A DNA stretch of 64,000 nt from Emticicia sp965283955 (GCA_965283955.1 CBDIQW010000001.1:3348001-3412000), one strand, 5' to 3'; shown: positions 32,309 to 42,805, counted from the first letter of the stretch. The notes: generated by a model not told the origin, from the sequence alone. Translations and numbers: made by a program.

Positions 32309-33589
32309 ATGTCTATTGCCGAATTATATCAAAAATTTAAAGTCAGCAACGGAATTTCGACCGATACCCGTAAAATCAACGAAGGAGTAATGTTCTTTGC
32401 TCTGAAAGGCGATAAATTCAATGCTAACTCGTTTGCTCATGAAGCACTCAGCAAAGGTGCAAAATACGTAGTGATTGACGAGGCCGAATTCGCTACCGAC
32501 GAGCGTTGTATTTTGGTTGGCGATGTGCTTTATACGCTTCAAAAATTGGCCAATTACCACCGTCAGCAGCTCAGTATTCCGTTTGTGGGCATGACAGGCT
32601 CAAACGGAAAAACCACTTCAAAAGAATTGGTTGCGGCGGTTTTATCAAAGAAGTTCAAGACTTATTATACCAAAGGAAATCTCAATAATCATATTGGTGT
32701 GCCGCTTACCTTGCTCGGAATTGATGAAAGCTACGAAATTGCGGTTATCGAAATGGGAGCAAACCATCAAGGCGAAATCAGAGATTTATGCGGCATTTGC
32801 GAACCAACGCATGGTTTTATCACGAATGTCGGAAAAGCTCACTTAGAAGGTTTCGGTGGGGTTGAAGGGGTGAAAAAAGGAAAAGGAGAATTGTATGATT
32901 TTTTAGCAAAATCGGGCGGAACAGTTTTTGTAAGTGCCAAAAGTACAGCATTGCTCGAAATGGCTGCTCAGCGGAGATTTAAAGAAAGACTCGACTATTT
33001 GGCTGATGATGAAGTTGTGATGTTGCAAGATTCGCCAGTGGTTACATTCTTGGCCAATGGTAATCAATACGAAACACATCTACCAGGCTCATATAATTTT
33101 GAAAATATTGCCGCAGCATTGGCCATTGGAAAATACTTTGGTGTATCACCAGAATTAGCTTATGAAGCGGTTTCAGAATACAATCCTGATAATAATCGCT
33201 CACAAATTGTTGAGAAAGGTACAAATAGCATTTTGCTTGATGCCTACAATGCCAATCCATCATCAATGTCAGCTTCGATTCAGAATTTTATCAATCTTAA
33301 AACCGATAAAAATAAAGTCGTGATTTTGGGCGATATGTTTGAACTGGGAGAAGAAGGTCCAGCCGAACACCGTCTGATTGGCGAGTTAGTAGCCAAAGGA
33401 AATTTTGATTTGGTAGTTTTATTCGGTGAATTAATGACCAACGCACTTGAGTTTTTACCGAATGCTTTTTATTTCTCTGATAAATTTTCGTTACATAACT
33501 GGCTGATTGATAAGCAATTAAAAGACTCTTATGTCTTAATAAAAGGTTCGAGAGGAGTTAGTTTAGAGACAGTTGTGCAATTTTTGTAG
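32309..33589 (+). CDS. murF: UDP-N-acetylmuramoyl-tripeptide--D-alanyl-D-alanine ligase
   Basis: Cytoplasmic Mur ligase adding D-Ala-D-Ala to the peptidoglycan precursor, using ATP. At 426 residues it has the normal length. It has the N-terminal UDP-binding domain (GISTDTRKINEGVMFFALKG at 15-34), the P-loop GMTGSNGKTTSKE (94-106), EMGANHQGEI, NVGKAHLEGFGG and the C-terminal LDAYNANPSSM plus LGDMFELG motifs, which together identify MurF rather than MurC/D/E. It stands apart from any mur-fts cluster, which is usual in this group. Confidence 0.96.
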   Translation: MSIAELYQKFKVSNGISTDTRKINEGVMFFALKGDKFNANSFAHEALSKGAKYVVIDEAEFATDERCILVGDVLYTLQKLANYHRQQLSIPFVGMTGSNGKTTSKELVAAVLSKKFKTYYTKGNLNNHIGVPLTLLGIDESYEIAVIEMGANHQGEIRDLCGICEPTHGFITNVGKAHLEGFGGVEGVKKGKGELYDFLAKSGGTVFVSAKSTALLEMAAQRRFKERLDYLADDEVVMLQDSPVVTFLANGNQYETHLPGSYNFENIAAALAIGKYFGVSPELAYEAVSEYNPDNNRSQIVEKGTNSILLDAYNANPSSMSASIQNFINLKTDKNKVVILGDMFELGEEGPAEHRLIGELVAKGNFDLVVLFGELMTNALEFLPNAFYFSDKFSLHNWLIDKQLKDSYVLIKGSRGVSLETVVQFL

Positions 33590-33604
33590 CAATCAAAATA
33601 TATT

Positions 33605-33638
33605 GAGAGGGGATATTTTAACAGAATATCCTCTTTTT
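33605..33638. terminator. Terminator between murF and the methyltransferase gene
   Basis: Hairpin with arms gagg(gg)atatt and aatatcctc, a short A/T loop and a T run; it separates convergent genes. Confidence 0.75.
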
Positions 33639-33644
33639 TATGCC

Positions 33645-34430
33645 TTATGATTTCTTCTGAAAAGTCAGGCACAAGTGCTTGTGCAAAAGCAGTGTCTGAT
33701 TTGTATTGAGAGCGTGTTGCTCTTCGATGATTACTTTTTCTACTAAATTTGACGTTTTGCGTATCATTCGCTTAAATGTTCGAAACGAACGAAGATGAAA
33801 AAAAAAGCCCAAAAATATATACGAAATCAAAGAACTTACGCTTAGCTGATTGGCATGCACTTTCTGCAATTTAAAACCAGCCAAACCAGCCAATGTTCGT
33901 AGGCGTTGGGCCGTACAGAGATATACCCGTCCGTTGTAAATGTGGCTATCATCATAGCCAATTACACTTGCTTCATTCGATAAAAACATATCGCTTCGCT
34001 CGGCTTCTACCCATAGATTTCCGAGGCGACCGTTTAGACTGCTATTGTTGGGCTTTGTTACGATTAAAATACCATTGGGTTTGAGTATTCTTGAAAGTTC
34101 TTGTAGCAACGAAGTTTGATTGGGAATATGTTCGATGGTTTCCATCAAAAGAACATAATCTGCTGAATTGGCTTCGATGGGTAGTAGTTGGTTTAAATCA
34201 ATGGGCAAACAAGTCAGCGAATCGCTTTTAAAAATATCGGGATACATATCAAAAGCTTTTACGACAGCACCTGCTTCGTGCCATAAATTAGCCACATAGC
34301 CCGAACCCGCCGAAACATCAATGACCGTTTTTCCTTTCACCTCATTTTCTTCAACAAAACGATGAATAAACTCCAAAGCAGCCCCTTTTGAATGTGGTAC
34401 TTGTTTGATTTGTGATTTATATTTCGACAT
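33645..34430 (-). CDS. Class I SAM-dependent methyltransferase
   Basis: 261 residues. Motif I VIDVSAGSGYVAN (about 37-49) binds S-adenosylmethionine. Acidic and post motifs follow (VKAFDMYPDIF, YVLLMETIEHIPNQ, ILKPNGILIVTKPN), as in UbiE/type 11 methyltransferases. The substrate is unknown. It is followed upstream on the same strand by a glycosyltransferase and a DegT aminotransferase, so a role in sugar or glycan modification is likely. A hydrophobic segment near 200-215 could touch the membrane. Confidence 0.85.
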   Translation of the reverse strand: MSKYKSQIKQVPHSKGAALEFIHRFVEENEVKGKTVIDVSAGSGYVANLWHEAGAVVKAFDMYPDIFKSDSLTCLPIDLNQLLPIEANSADYVLLMETIEHIPNQTSLLQELSRILKPNGILIVTKPNNSSLNGRLGNLWVEAERSDMFLSNEASVIGYDDSHIYNGRVYLCTAQRLRTLAGLAGFKLQKVHANQLSVSSLISYIFLGFFFHLRSFRTFKRMIRKTSNLVEKVIIEEQHALNTNQTLLLHKHLCLTFQKKS

Positions 34431-34485
34431 TAAAATATTGACTAACAGTTCGTTTTGCTATTTACTATTGTCTATTGACAGTGGA

Positions 34486-35393
34486 CTAACCAATATCAAT
34501 AGGTTTTGATTTAAACTTAACTTTCCAGCGGTCGATTTGTTTTTTCAAACGAAGCGTAAAGTTTTCTTCGGGGTCGGGTAGTTTCCCTAAAAACTTTGTT
34601 CCGATTTTCAGGTAATTCTTGAAAAATGTATTACTACTCATGCCCCACTTCAAGATAAACTCTGTTCGGCCATCGTTGCGTTTTACACGTCCTGTACTTC
34701 GACTGGCAAAATGATAAACCCTGCTTTTGCCCAAACCTTTGTAGTATCTTACACCATAATGCCAGAGTTTTATCATAAAATCGGGGTCGCTGTACATTCC
34801 TGGGAAAAATTCCACACTCAAGCCACCAACCGCCCGATAAACAAACGTTGGCAAAACCATCGGATACCATTGGCTACCATTCCAGTCTTCTTTTGGGTAA
34901 GTGGCATATTCTGCTAAAAATTTCTCTTCATCAAATTCCGAAGGGTGAGTACCGTAATTTCTATCGGCTCATTACGCTAGGCATTTCCTTTATCGAATCC
35001 CTCAATCATTGTTCCGCTGATGCACCATTTGTCATCTTTTTGTTTGGCTATTTCTTCAAACAAATAAAAATCCCAATCGGGGCATAGATACATATCATCA
35101 TCAATAAAAGCCAAGTATTCGGCAGTAGCAAGGTGCGAAGCGGCGTTGAAACCATAACAAACACCCGAATTTTGCGAACTTTTTGTGTAGCTAATATCGC
35201 CTTGGGCAACTACCCAATCTTCCGACCCATCGTTGCCTTCATTTACGTGAACAATAATTTGGTGTTTATATCGACTATTTTTCTTAATACTATTGACCAC
35301 ACATTTCAAATAGTCAATATTATTCCACGATGGAATGAGTATAGAAAAAACAGGAGAGTAGTCTAAGGCTACTTTTTTATGAATAAAATCCAC
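34486..35393 (-). pseudogene. Glycosyltransferase family 2, broken by a stop and a frameshift
   Basis: Two pieces of one gene. The N-terminal piece (35393-34977) has the GT2 start VFSILIPSWNNIDYLKCVVN, the diphosphate-binding IDDDMYLCPDWD (DxD type) and ends at TAG (34977-34979). After the stop, the sequence reads on in frame to about 34960, then one missing A gives a shift and the frame NYGTHPSEFDEEKFLAEYAT leads into the C-terminal piece (34860-34486). The joined length is about 302 residues, normal for a GT2. It transfers a sugar from a nucleotide donor to an unknown acceptor, probably for a cell-surface glycan. Confidence 0.82.
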
Positions 35394-35514
35394 TTACAAT
35401 AATTGATAATTGATAATGAAAAATGGAGAAGTATTAGGTGATTAAAAATTTGGAAAAGTAGAATTGATGATTAGCTATTCATAATTATCAATTCTACATT
35501 CTCAATTAAAGATA

Positions 35515-36663
35515 TCACCATCCTTTACGTAAGACGTAGGCAATATACGCAACATCTTCTTCGGTAACTTTGGCATGAAGAGGCAAGACTAAATATCGTT
35601 CTTCGATAGCATCCATTTTGGGAAATTTACCTTCAGTACGACCACCAAAAATTGTGTATTTATCATTACGATAATGTACTTGTCCCGATTCGATACCGTG
35701 TTCACGGAGGTGTTTCATCAAATTCTCACGGTCGTCAACTTCGGCAGTCAGTAGCCATGCTGCATGTTCACGGTCAGAGTATTCACTGCCGATTACTCGG
35801 ATTCCTTTAATATCTTTCAATAAATCGCAGTAAAGACGATAAAGTTTCTGACGATGGGCTAAATGTTCATCAAACTCGTCAATTGCTGCTAATCCGATGC
35901 TTGCGGCAATATCTGTCATTTGGTATTTAAAGCCAACTTCCGTAATATCGTTTTCCCAAATACCTTTTTGCTTACTGCTACGGTCAATGCCAAACCAACG
36001 CAAACGTTTGGCTTTCTCTACCAAAGATTTATCTTTTACTACCAACATTCCGCCATCACCTGTCGTAATATGCTTGATTGCCTGAAACGAAAACATCGTA
36101 AAATCACTTTGGCTACCAATATATTCGCCCTTATATTTTGCACCAACGGCGTGAGCGGCATCTTCGATGATAGCGATATTGTGCTTACGGCCAAGTTCCC
36201 AAAGTTCGTCCATATCACATGGCAAACCGCCGTAATGAACACAAACAATAGCTTTGGTTTTTGGTGTAATGAGTTCAGCTACGTGTTTTACATCGATATT
36301 TAGGTTGGCATCAATATCGGCAAAAACTATTTTTACTCCCATATACAGAAACGGGATGTTGGTAGCGGTGCAAGTAAAAACTGGGGCAATTACCTCATCG
36401 CCTTCTTTGAGGCCAGCCAGTAAATACGACAAATGTAGGGCGTCAGTTCCCGAACCAACCGCAAGGCTTTTGCAAGGAGCGGTAAATTTCTGCTCGAAAC
36501 GTTGTTCAAACTCATCGACTCTTGGACCTTGACCAATCCAACGAGTATTCAAAACTTCGCTGACATTTAGAGCAGCTTTAGCTGGAATATTGGGGTGAAA
36601 TAGAACGATACCGTCATTTGTATCCATGACAGGAAACTCGTTCATGGGCTTTTCAGCAGTCAT
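35515..36663 (-). CDS. DegT/DnrJ/EryC1/StrS family sugar aminotransferase
   Basis: 382 residues from the ATG at 36663. It is a PLP enzyme that typically transfers an amino group to a nucleotide-linked keto-sugar. Visible: AVGSGTDALHLSYLLAGL (PLP phosphate loop), FADIDANLNID, IIEDAAHAVGAKYKG (Asp contacting PLP) and the lysine in SFQAIKHITTGDGGML. The C-terminal half carries the usual small domain. With the adjacent glycosyltransferase and methyltransferase it suggests a small amino-sugar glycan island. It starts about 420 bp from the divergent helicase gene. Confidence 0.93.
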   Translation of the reverse strand: MTAEKPMNEFPVMDTNDGIVLFHPNIPAKAALNVSEVLNTRWIGQGPRVDEFEQRFEQKFTAPCKSLAVGSGTDALHLSYLLAGLKEGDEVIAPVFTCTATNIPFLYMGVKIVFADIDANLNIDVKHVAELITPKTKAIVCVHYGGLPCDMDELWELGRKHNIAIIEDAAHAVGAKYKGEYIGSQSDFTMFSFQAIKHITTGDGGMLVVKDKSLVEKAKRLRWFGIDRSSKQKGIWENDITEVGFKYQMTDIAASIGLAAIDEFDEHLAHRQKLYRLYCDLLKDIKGIRVIGSEYSDREHAAWLLTAEVDDRENLMKHLREHGIESGQVHYRNDKYTIFGGRTEGKFPKMDAIEERYLVLPLHAKVTEEDVAYIAYVLRKGW

Positions 36664-37083
36664 AAACAATAGTACGTTTTAGGTTAGATTGACCAGGTTG
36701 AGCTGGAAATTATATTATACACGTTTAAAAAAATCATGGTGGCTTTTGAAGCAAACACGATAGTGAACAAAATTAACATTATATATTTTAATATTCTACA
36801 AAAAAAGGATTTTTATCATAAATTTTAATCTTTTAATCTATACATTTAATGGATTAGTATGCTATTTTATGAGAACTAAAATGCTAAATTATAGTATTTA
36901 TGATTAAAAGATAAAGAGTGGAATAATCGTTTTTTCAGAATAAATGGGCTAAATAATAGACATTTAGAATCAAGATTCTGGTTTATGAAATAAGGTTGGA
37001 ATGATTCCGAAACATTAGTTTTGTGAAGTATCGACAGATAAATATTTCAATAAAATCCTATTTATTGTCCGTACCTTTGTGTT
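36664..37083. other. AT-rich intergenic region between divergent genes
   Basis: About 420 bp with no coding signal. At its right end a TACCTTTG box (37072-37079) ends four bases before the helicase ATG. No clear -33 element at the usual spacing was seen. Confidence 0.5.
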
Positions 37084-38412
37084 ATGGATATTCATCAACA
37101 ACATTCGCAAATATTGACCAATCTTGGCATTGAGAAACTAAATCCGATGCAAGTTTCGGCACAAAAAGCCATCACTGCCCACAATAGTGATACGCTTTTA
37201 CTTGCTCCAACGGGTTCCGGAAAAACTTTAGGTTTTTTATTGCCTGTTTTGCAATTACTCAAAACAGACCAAACAAAAGTGCAATGTTTGATATTGGCCC
37301 CTTCTCGTGAGTTAGCTTTACAGATTGAGCAAGTTTGGCGAAAAATGTCAACGGGTTTTAAGGTAAATGTTTGTTACGGTGGACACTCAATGGCGACCGA
37401 AATACAGAATTTATCAACTCCGCCTGCTTTATTAATTGGCACTCCTGGCCGAATTGCTGATCATATTACTCGTAAGACTTTCGAGCTTGATGGCATCACA
37501 ACGTTGGTGCTTGATGAATTTGATAAATCGTTGGATTTGGGTTTTCACGACCAAATGTCTTTTATTATCGGAAATTTACCAAATCTTAATAAAAGGGTTT
37601 TGGTTTCGGCAACGGCAGGAATCGAAATTCCAGAATTTACGGGTTTGACAACGCCACACGTTTTAGATTTTTTACCAGAAAAAAATACTGAAAATGAGCA
37701 ACTGACGATGAAGTTGGTGATTTCGGATGAAAAAGATAAACTCGATACAGTCTTTGATTTGGTTTGCTCACTCAACTCCGAAGCGGCTTTGATTTTCTGT
37801 AATCATCGAGATGCAGCCGAACGAACGAGCGAGTTTTTGAATCAAAAAGGAATTGTAGCAACATTTTATCACGGTGGAATGGAGCAAGATGCCCGTGAAC
37901 GTGCCTTGATTCGATTCAGAAATGGCAGTGTAAATTATTTGGTCACGACCGATTTGGCGGCTCGTGGTCTGGATATTCCCGAAATGAAGCATGTTATTCA
38001 TTATCATTTGCCGCTACAAGCACACGAATTTGTGCATCGTAACGGTCGCACGGCACGTATGCATGCGTCGGGCACTTCTTATTTGATTTTTAGTAGAGAT
38101 GAAGAACGCCCAGCTTATGTTGATAAAAACTTGGAGGAATTAGTGCTTTCAAAACGTTATTCGTTGCCACAACTTCCTGAATATCAAACACTTTATATTA
38201 GTGGAGGAAAGAAAAATAAGCTAAATAAAATTGATATTGTAGGATTTTTATCACAAAAAGGCCAACTCGAAAAAGGCGATTTAGGACTTATCGAAGTGAA
38301 AGATTTTACATCGTTTGCGGCAGTGAAGCGTTCAAAAATAAAAACACTTCTACAGCTTATCCGAGAAGAAAAAATGAAAGGCAAGAAATATAAAATTGAA
38401 ATTGCGAGGTGA
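37084..38412 (+). CDS. DEAD/DEAH-box RNA helicase with DEFD motif
   Basis: 442 residues. It has motif I APTGSGKT (41-48), Ia PSRELALQ (73-80), GTPGRIADH (119-127), motif II VLDEFDKSLD (DEFD at 144-147, a variant of DEAD), motif III SAT (175-177) and motif VI HRNGRTARM. These are the two RecA-like domains of superfamily 2 RNA helicases that unwind RNA with ATP. The C-terminal extension of about 80 residues is small and may bind RNA. The start is set by the Q-motif-like LTNLGIEKLNPMQVSAQ. The nearest promoter box is so close that the mRNA could be leaderless. Confidence 0.92.
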   Translation: MDIHQQHSQILTNLGIEKLNPMQVSAQKAITAHNSDTLLLAPTGSGKTLGFLLPVLQLLKTDQTKVQCLILAPSRELALQIEQVWRKMSTGFKVNVCYGGHSMATEIQNLSTPPALLIGTPGRIADHITRKTFELDGITTLVLDEFDKSLDLGFHDQMSFIIGNLPNLNKRVLVSATAGIEIPEFTGLTTPHVLDFLPEKNTENEQLTMKLVISDEKDKLDTVFDLVCSLNSEAALIFCNHRDAAERTSEFLNQKGIVATFYHGGMEQDARERALIRFRNGSVNYLVTTDLAARGLDIPEMKHVIHYHLPLQAHEFVHRNGRTARMHASGTSYLIFSRDEERPAYVDKNLEELVLSKRYSLPQLPEYQTLYISGGKKNKLNKIDIVGFLSQKGQLEKGDLGLIEVKDFTSFAAVKRSKIKTLLQLIREEKMKGKKYKIEIAR

Positions 38413-38451
38413 TTTTGAAACACTGTATGACAGTTTTTAAAAATATTAGAA

Positions 38452-38592
38452 TTCATTGCTGTCTGCTTTAGCTGACGGATGCTGTGAGGAAAACAAAATT
38501 GGCTTTAGCCAAACAAAATCCGTATTAGTTTTGGCTAAAGCCGATTTATCTTGATATAATGTTAACCGTCAGCTAAAGCAGACGGCAATGAA
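38452..38592. repeat. REPIN-like palindromic element A
   Basis: 141 bp with outer inverted repeats (left ttcattgctgtctgctttag, right complementary arm ending ggcaatgaa) and inner ones (ggctttagcc at 38501-38510, ggctaaagcc at 38533-38542). It has the same architecture as element B at 53916-54052 but different stem bases. It lies between two genes and has no coding capacity. Confidence 0.8.
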
Positions 38593-38679
38593 AAGAAATT
38601 GCAATAAAGAGTTAACTTTGGTTAAAAAATATCCTTAACAAATACGATGCTAAGGATATTTCGGAATAATCTCTATTTC

Positions 38680-39762
38680 CTAATTTCTTCTACCTCTACC
38701 ACTTTCACCTCTTTGAGTTTCGCCACTTTGACGGCTTTCGTTTGATGGCGTTGAGCGTTCACTACGGCTTGGTGCTTGGCTTGCTTCTCCTCCACGACTT
38801 CTGCGTTCGTTGCCAGTAGAAGCTTCTCTGCTTGGGTTTGGCGTGTTGCGTTCGCTGCGACTATTGTCTATTCCACTTCCTCTACCATAATTGTCTGAAC
38901 GACTTTCTGTGCTTGAACGGCTCGGAAAATCATTGTTTCTTGAAGGACGCTCTGATGTCGAAGGGGTTGGGAAATTATTGCGACTATTGTCGATTCCGCC
39001 TCTTGAACTTCTGTCGTTATCATTGCGTGTGTCATAGTTTCCTCTCGAACTTCTTTCATTATCATTGCGAGGGTTGTTATTTTCTCTCGAACCTCTTTCA
39101 TTATCGTTACGGCGGTTGTTGTCATAGCGGTCAGTTCTTGAGTTTCTATCGTTATTGTTGCGAGAAGTACGGTTATCATAAATACCGTTGTTAGTACGAT
39201 AACGGCTACGCTCAGAATAATATTCACGACCAACACGGTTGCGGTCATTTCTGTACCAACCATTGTAGTTTGGGCGAGGAACATAGCCTAAACGGATAGT
39301 TCCGAAACCACGGCGGTCGAAGCGATAGAAGTCAAATCCACCGTGATAATACCAACGAGGATAGCCACGGAGGTCGTTCCAAGCCATGTCAAATCCGTAG
39401 AATCTACGGTCGAAGTCATATAATTCGATGCCAACTTGGCGGTTTAGGTACGCCACATCGTCCCAGATTTCTTGTTGTTCCCAACGGTTAAAGATACCAT
39501 CTGCGAGATAAGCATATTCTTTACGCTCCACATCTTCTAAGCGACGATACAAACGATTGGCTTCATTGCGTGTAATGAGTCCATTCTGAATACCATTGCT
39601 GATACGCACTCTGATGTCCCAATGCCAGTCGAACTCATCATCATAATAATAGCGGTCATCATCATAGCCATTACCATAGTTATCATAGACACCACCGTAT
39701 TGTGCATTTGCCGAAAAGATAGTTGTAAAAACCATGATTGCAGCTATTATGAAATTTCTCAT
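38680..39762 (-). CDS. Secreted protein with long Asn/Arg/Ser-rich disordered tail
   Basis: 360 residues. Signal peptide about 1-20 (cut after NA-Q). Residues about 25-180 are Tyr/Asp/Arg-rich with a plausible folded part (DIRVRISNGIQNGLITRNEA, YLADGIFNRWEQQEIWDDV). From about 185 to the end it is low complexity, with repeats of the type R-N-D-N-(E/D)-R-(S/G)-S-R and many Ser/Arg/Gly residues, surely disordered and strongly basic. No known domain is recognised. The likely place is periplasm or cell surface; the basic tail could bind polyanions such as LPS, DNA or RNA. Confidence 0.7.
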   Translation of the reverse strand: MRNFIIAAIMVFTTIFSANAQYGGVYDNYGNGYDDDRYYYDDEFDWHWDIRVRISNGIQNGLITRNEANRLYRRLEDVERKEYAYLADGIFNRWEQQEIWDDVAYLNRQVGIELYDFDRRFYGFDMAWNDLRGYPRWYYHGGFDFYRFDRRGFGTIRLGYVPRPNYNGWYRNDRNRVGREYYSERSRYRTNNGIYDNRTSRNNNDRNSRTDRYDNNRRNDNERGSRENNNPRNDNERSSRGNYDTRNDNDRSSRGGIDNSRNNFPTPSTSERPSRNNDFPSRSSTESRSDNYGRGSGIDNSRSERNTPNPSREASTGNERRSRGGEASQAPSRSERSTPSNESRQSGETQRGESGRGRRN

Positions 39763-40086
39763 CGTCTTAAAGAATTAATTGTTAATTTATACTTTAGATG
39801 CAGAAAGGTATCAAAAGGTTTGCTGTCGTTTTGTTAATTGATTGTTAATGGAATTTGTGTATTTGTAAGTATTTGATTATAAGTTTATTAAATAAATTTA
39901 TTAATGATTTTTTGTACGTTTTAGGGCGTGTTTTTTAACCTGTCAATAAACCAAAAATCAATGAACTACTTTTTCAACCTTAGATTATTTGACTCGCTAA
40001 AAACCTACACTGCTTTTCAATCTTATTTACAATTTTGTGTATGTTTGTTAAACCATTTTTCATCACTCAAACGCATAAGCCTTTTT
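39763..40086. other. Intergenic region between divergent genes
   Basis: About 320 bp. The right half is formally open in the acylase frame (an ATG at 39961), but the signal peptide starts at 40087, so this is probably promoter and leader DNA. No clear -33/-7 pair was identified. Confidence 0.4.
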
Positions 40087-42284
40087 ATGAAATCTTTCTG
40101 TTTACTTTTTTTACTTTCCTTATCAATTTTCGCTCAAAAAACGGTTTCGAATAAATTTTCGACAACTGAAGTTGCTCGTTTTCAGCAGCAAGCCAAGCGA
40201 GTAAATATCATTCGAGATAATTGGGGTATTCCGCATATTTATGGAGAATCAGATGCAGATGCAGTTTTCGGTTTGCTCTATGCTCAATGCGAAGACGATT
40301 TCAAACGTGTAGAAATGAATTATATCGAAAAACTGGGCAGAATGTCCGAAATTAAAGGCGAAGCAAGTCTATATGATGATTTACAGATAAAATTATTGAT
40401 TGATACGACTGACGCTATTTCTGACTATAATAAAGCCGAGCCGTGGATGAAAAAACTACTCAATGCCTATGCCGATGGTATTAATTTTTACCTGCACACG
40501 CACCCCAGTACCAAACCTGCATTGTTGACTCGCTTCAAGCCGTGGTATCCACTTTTGTGGACAGATGGAAGTATCGGAGCAATCAGCACAGCAGATATTA
40601 CAACTGCCGAATTAAAGAATTTTTATTCGGGAGATAAAGTTACTTACACTGCCGAACCCAAAGACCCCGAAAATCAGACAGGCTCGAATGGCTTCGCTTT
40701 TTCGCCTAAAATTACGGCTTCGGGCAATGCGATTTTGTACATCAATCCACACGTAACGTTTTATTTCAGACCCGAAGTACAAGTTTCGAGTGAAGAAGGC
40801 TTGAACGCTTACGGTGCAGTGACTTGGGGTCAAATGTTTGTCTATCAAGGATTTAATGATTATTGCGGGTGGATGCATACCTCGTGTAATGTCGATGTGG
40901 CCGATGTTTATGCCGAGAAAATTACTAAAAAAGGAGATAAATATTTCTATGAATACGATAAGCAATTAAAGCCAGTTACCGAGAAAAAAATAAGCATTAA
41001 TTACAAAGATGGTGAAGCATTGAAAACCAAAATTTTCAACACTTATTATACGCATCACGGCCCAATTATGGCGAAACGCAATGACCAATGGATTAGCCTA
41101 AAATCATACAATCGTTCAATGAAGAGTTTGATTCAGAGTTGGAAACGCACCAAAGCCAAAGGTTTTGAAGATTACAAAAAAACAATGGATTTGCGAGCGA
41201 ATACTTCAAACAGTACCGTTTTTGCTGATAATAAAGGAAATATTGCTTATTGGCACGGAAACTTTGTGCCTGTGCGTGACCCCAAACTCAATTGGGCAAA
41301 GGTAATTGACGGAAGCACATCGGCCACCGAGTGGAAAGGCTTACATGCAGTTGATGAAACCGTTCATGTTTATAACCCAGCGAATGGTTGGTTGCAAAAT
41401 TGTAATTCTACCCCATTTTCGGCAGCGGGGGTGATGAGTCCGAAGAAAGCAGATTTTCCACCATATATGGCTCCAGATGGCGAGAATTTTAGAGGAGTAA
41501 ATGCAGTGAAGGTTTTGGATAAAGAAAAAAGCTACACCATTGATAAAGTAATTGCGGCAGGTTATGATACAAATTTGGCGGCTTTTGAGGTCTTGATTCC
41601 GTCGTTGATTAATATTTTCGAGAAGAATATAAAACCTACTGATTCGCTTTATGCAGCTTTGAGTGAGCCAATTGCTGAGCTGAAAAAATGGAATTATCAT
41701 TCATCAGAAACTTCGGTGGCTACCACTTTGGCGATTGAATGGGCAGGAAAATTGAGTAATACTTTACAAAAATTATACATCGACGAAGGAGAAGACGACC
41801 AAGTAGCCAATGTGAAAAGATTTGCGTCAATGGCTACGCCCGAGCAGGTTTTACTGCCATTATTGACCGTGGTAAATGATTTAAAAAAGAAATTTGGCAA
41901 ATGGCAGATGCCGTGGGGAGAAATCAATCGTTACCAAAGAATTTCGTCAGATATTCAGCAAAAATACGATGATGACACAGCCAAGTGTACCAGTTGGTTT
42001 TGCTTCGGCATCCTGGGGGCATGTTGCCTTCTTATAATAGCCGTTATTATCCATCTACTCAAAAACGCTACGGAGTAAGTGGCAATAGTTTTATTTGTGC
42101 CGTAGAATTTGGTCCAAAAATCAAAGCAAAATCATTGTTGGCAGGTGGCGAAAGTGGAAACCCAGCGTCTAAACATTTCAACGACCAGCTCGAAATGTAC
42201 ACCAAAGGCAAATTTAAAGATGTACTTTTTTACAAAGAAGATGTACTGAAAAATGCCGAACGAACTTATCATCCTGGCGAGTAA
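40087..42284 (+). CDS. Penicillin acylase family (Ntn-hydrolase) amidase, exported, apparent frameshifts
   Basis: Signal peptide MKSFCLLFLLSLSIFAQ at the ATG at 40087, so periplasmic. The alpha-chain region begins RVNIIRDNWGIPHIYGESDA (the conserved RDxxGxPHI). The nucleophile is the Ser in QTGSNGFAFSP (nt near 40680), where autocleavage would free the beta chain. It is full length, about 732 residues, only when three frames are joined: an extra base near 41972-41976 and an extra G in the run 42015-42019 break the segment TQPSVPVGFASASWG, after which GMLPSYNSRYYPS continues to the stop at 42284. Family members cleave amides such as penicillins or acyl-homoserine lactones; the substrate is unknown here. 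Confidence 0.87.
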
Positions 42285-42291
42285 ATTAAAA

Positions 42292-42720
42292 ATGCCTCAA
42301 AACATCAAGAAAATGAAAAATCAAATCGGAACAAAAGAAAACCCAATGGCATTACAAACGCCACCTCAAACTTCGTCATACACAATGCACGTAGCCGAAA
42401 AAGATGGTAAAGAAATTTTGGTTTGTACGGTTGGCTCAACGGTTTTACATTATGATATTCGTTGTATCAATGATTTACACGAAATGCTCAAGCAACACGG
42501 TGATTGGATGGAACTTGGCTCAGCTGATGAACAAAAACCAGCCAAAGAAGGTACAGTAGAAGCATGGGGTCGCTCAGAATCGAACCCTGTTGGTGGTTGG
42601 TATGGCTTGAAAAAAGGTTTTCGTGGGCGTTTTGGCATGTATGTGCCGCCTTTGATGGAGGCATTAGGTTTGGTAGAATTGGAGCATAATCCTAAAAATA
42701 ATCGGATGAGAGCGAAGTAA
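42292..42720 (+). CDS. Conserved hypothetical protein
   Basis: 142 residues from an ATG 8 bases after the acylase stop; an earlier in-frame ATG at 42253 lies inside the acylase gene and is less likely. It is soluble, with no signal peptide. The conserved-looking segment is VEAWGRSESNPVGGWYGLKK, then GRFGMYVPPLMEALGLVEL. No family name is recalled with certainty. The short spacing suggests co-transcription with the acylase. Confidence 0.65.
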   Translation: MPQNIKKMKNQIGTKENPMALQTPPQTSSYTMHVAEKDGKEILVCTVGSTVLHYDIRCINDLHEMLKQHGDWMELGSADEQKPAKEGTVEAWGRSESNPVGGWYGLKKGFRGRFGMYVPPLMEALGLVELEHNPKNNRMRAK

Positions 42721-42734
42721 AGTTAAAATAGTAT

Positions 42735-42786
42735 TATTTCCGTTCCTCCGAATTTTTTAAAGAAAGATTTGAAGGAACGGAAATTT
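42735..42786. terminator. Terminator between convergent genes
   Basis: 11-bp stem tttccgttcct/aggaacggaaa with a loop of about 25 nt; T-rich DNA follows on both strands. Confidence 0.6.
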
Positions 42787-42805
42787 TATAAATATACTTT
42801 AGTTT

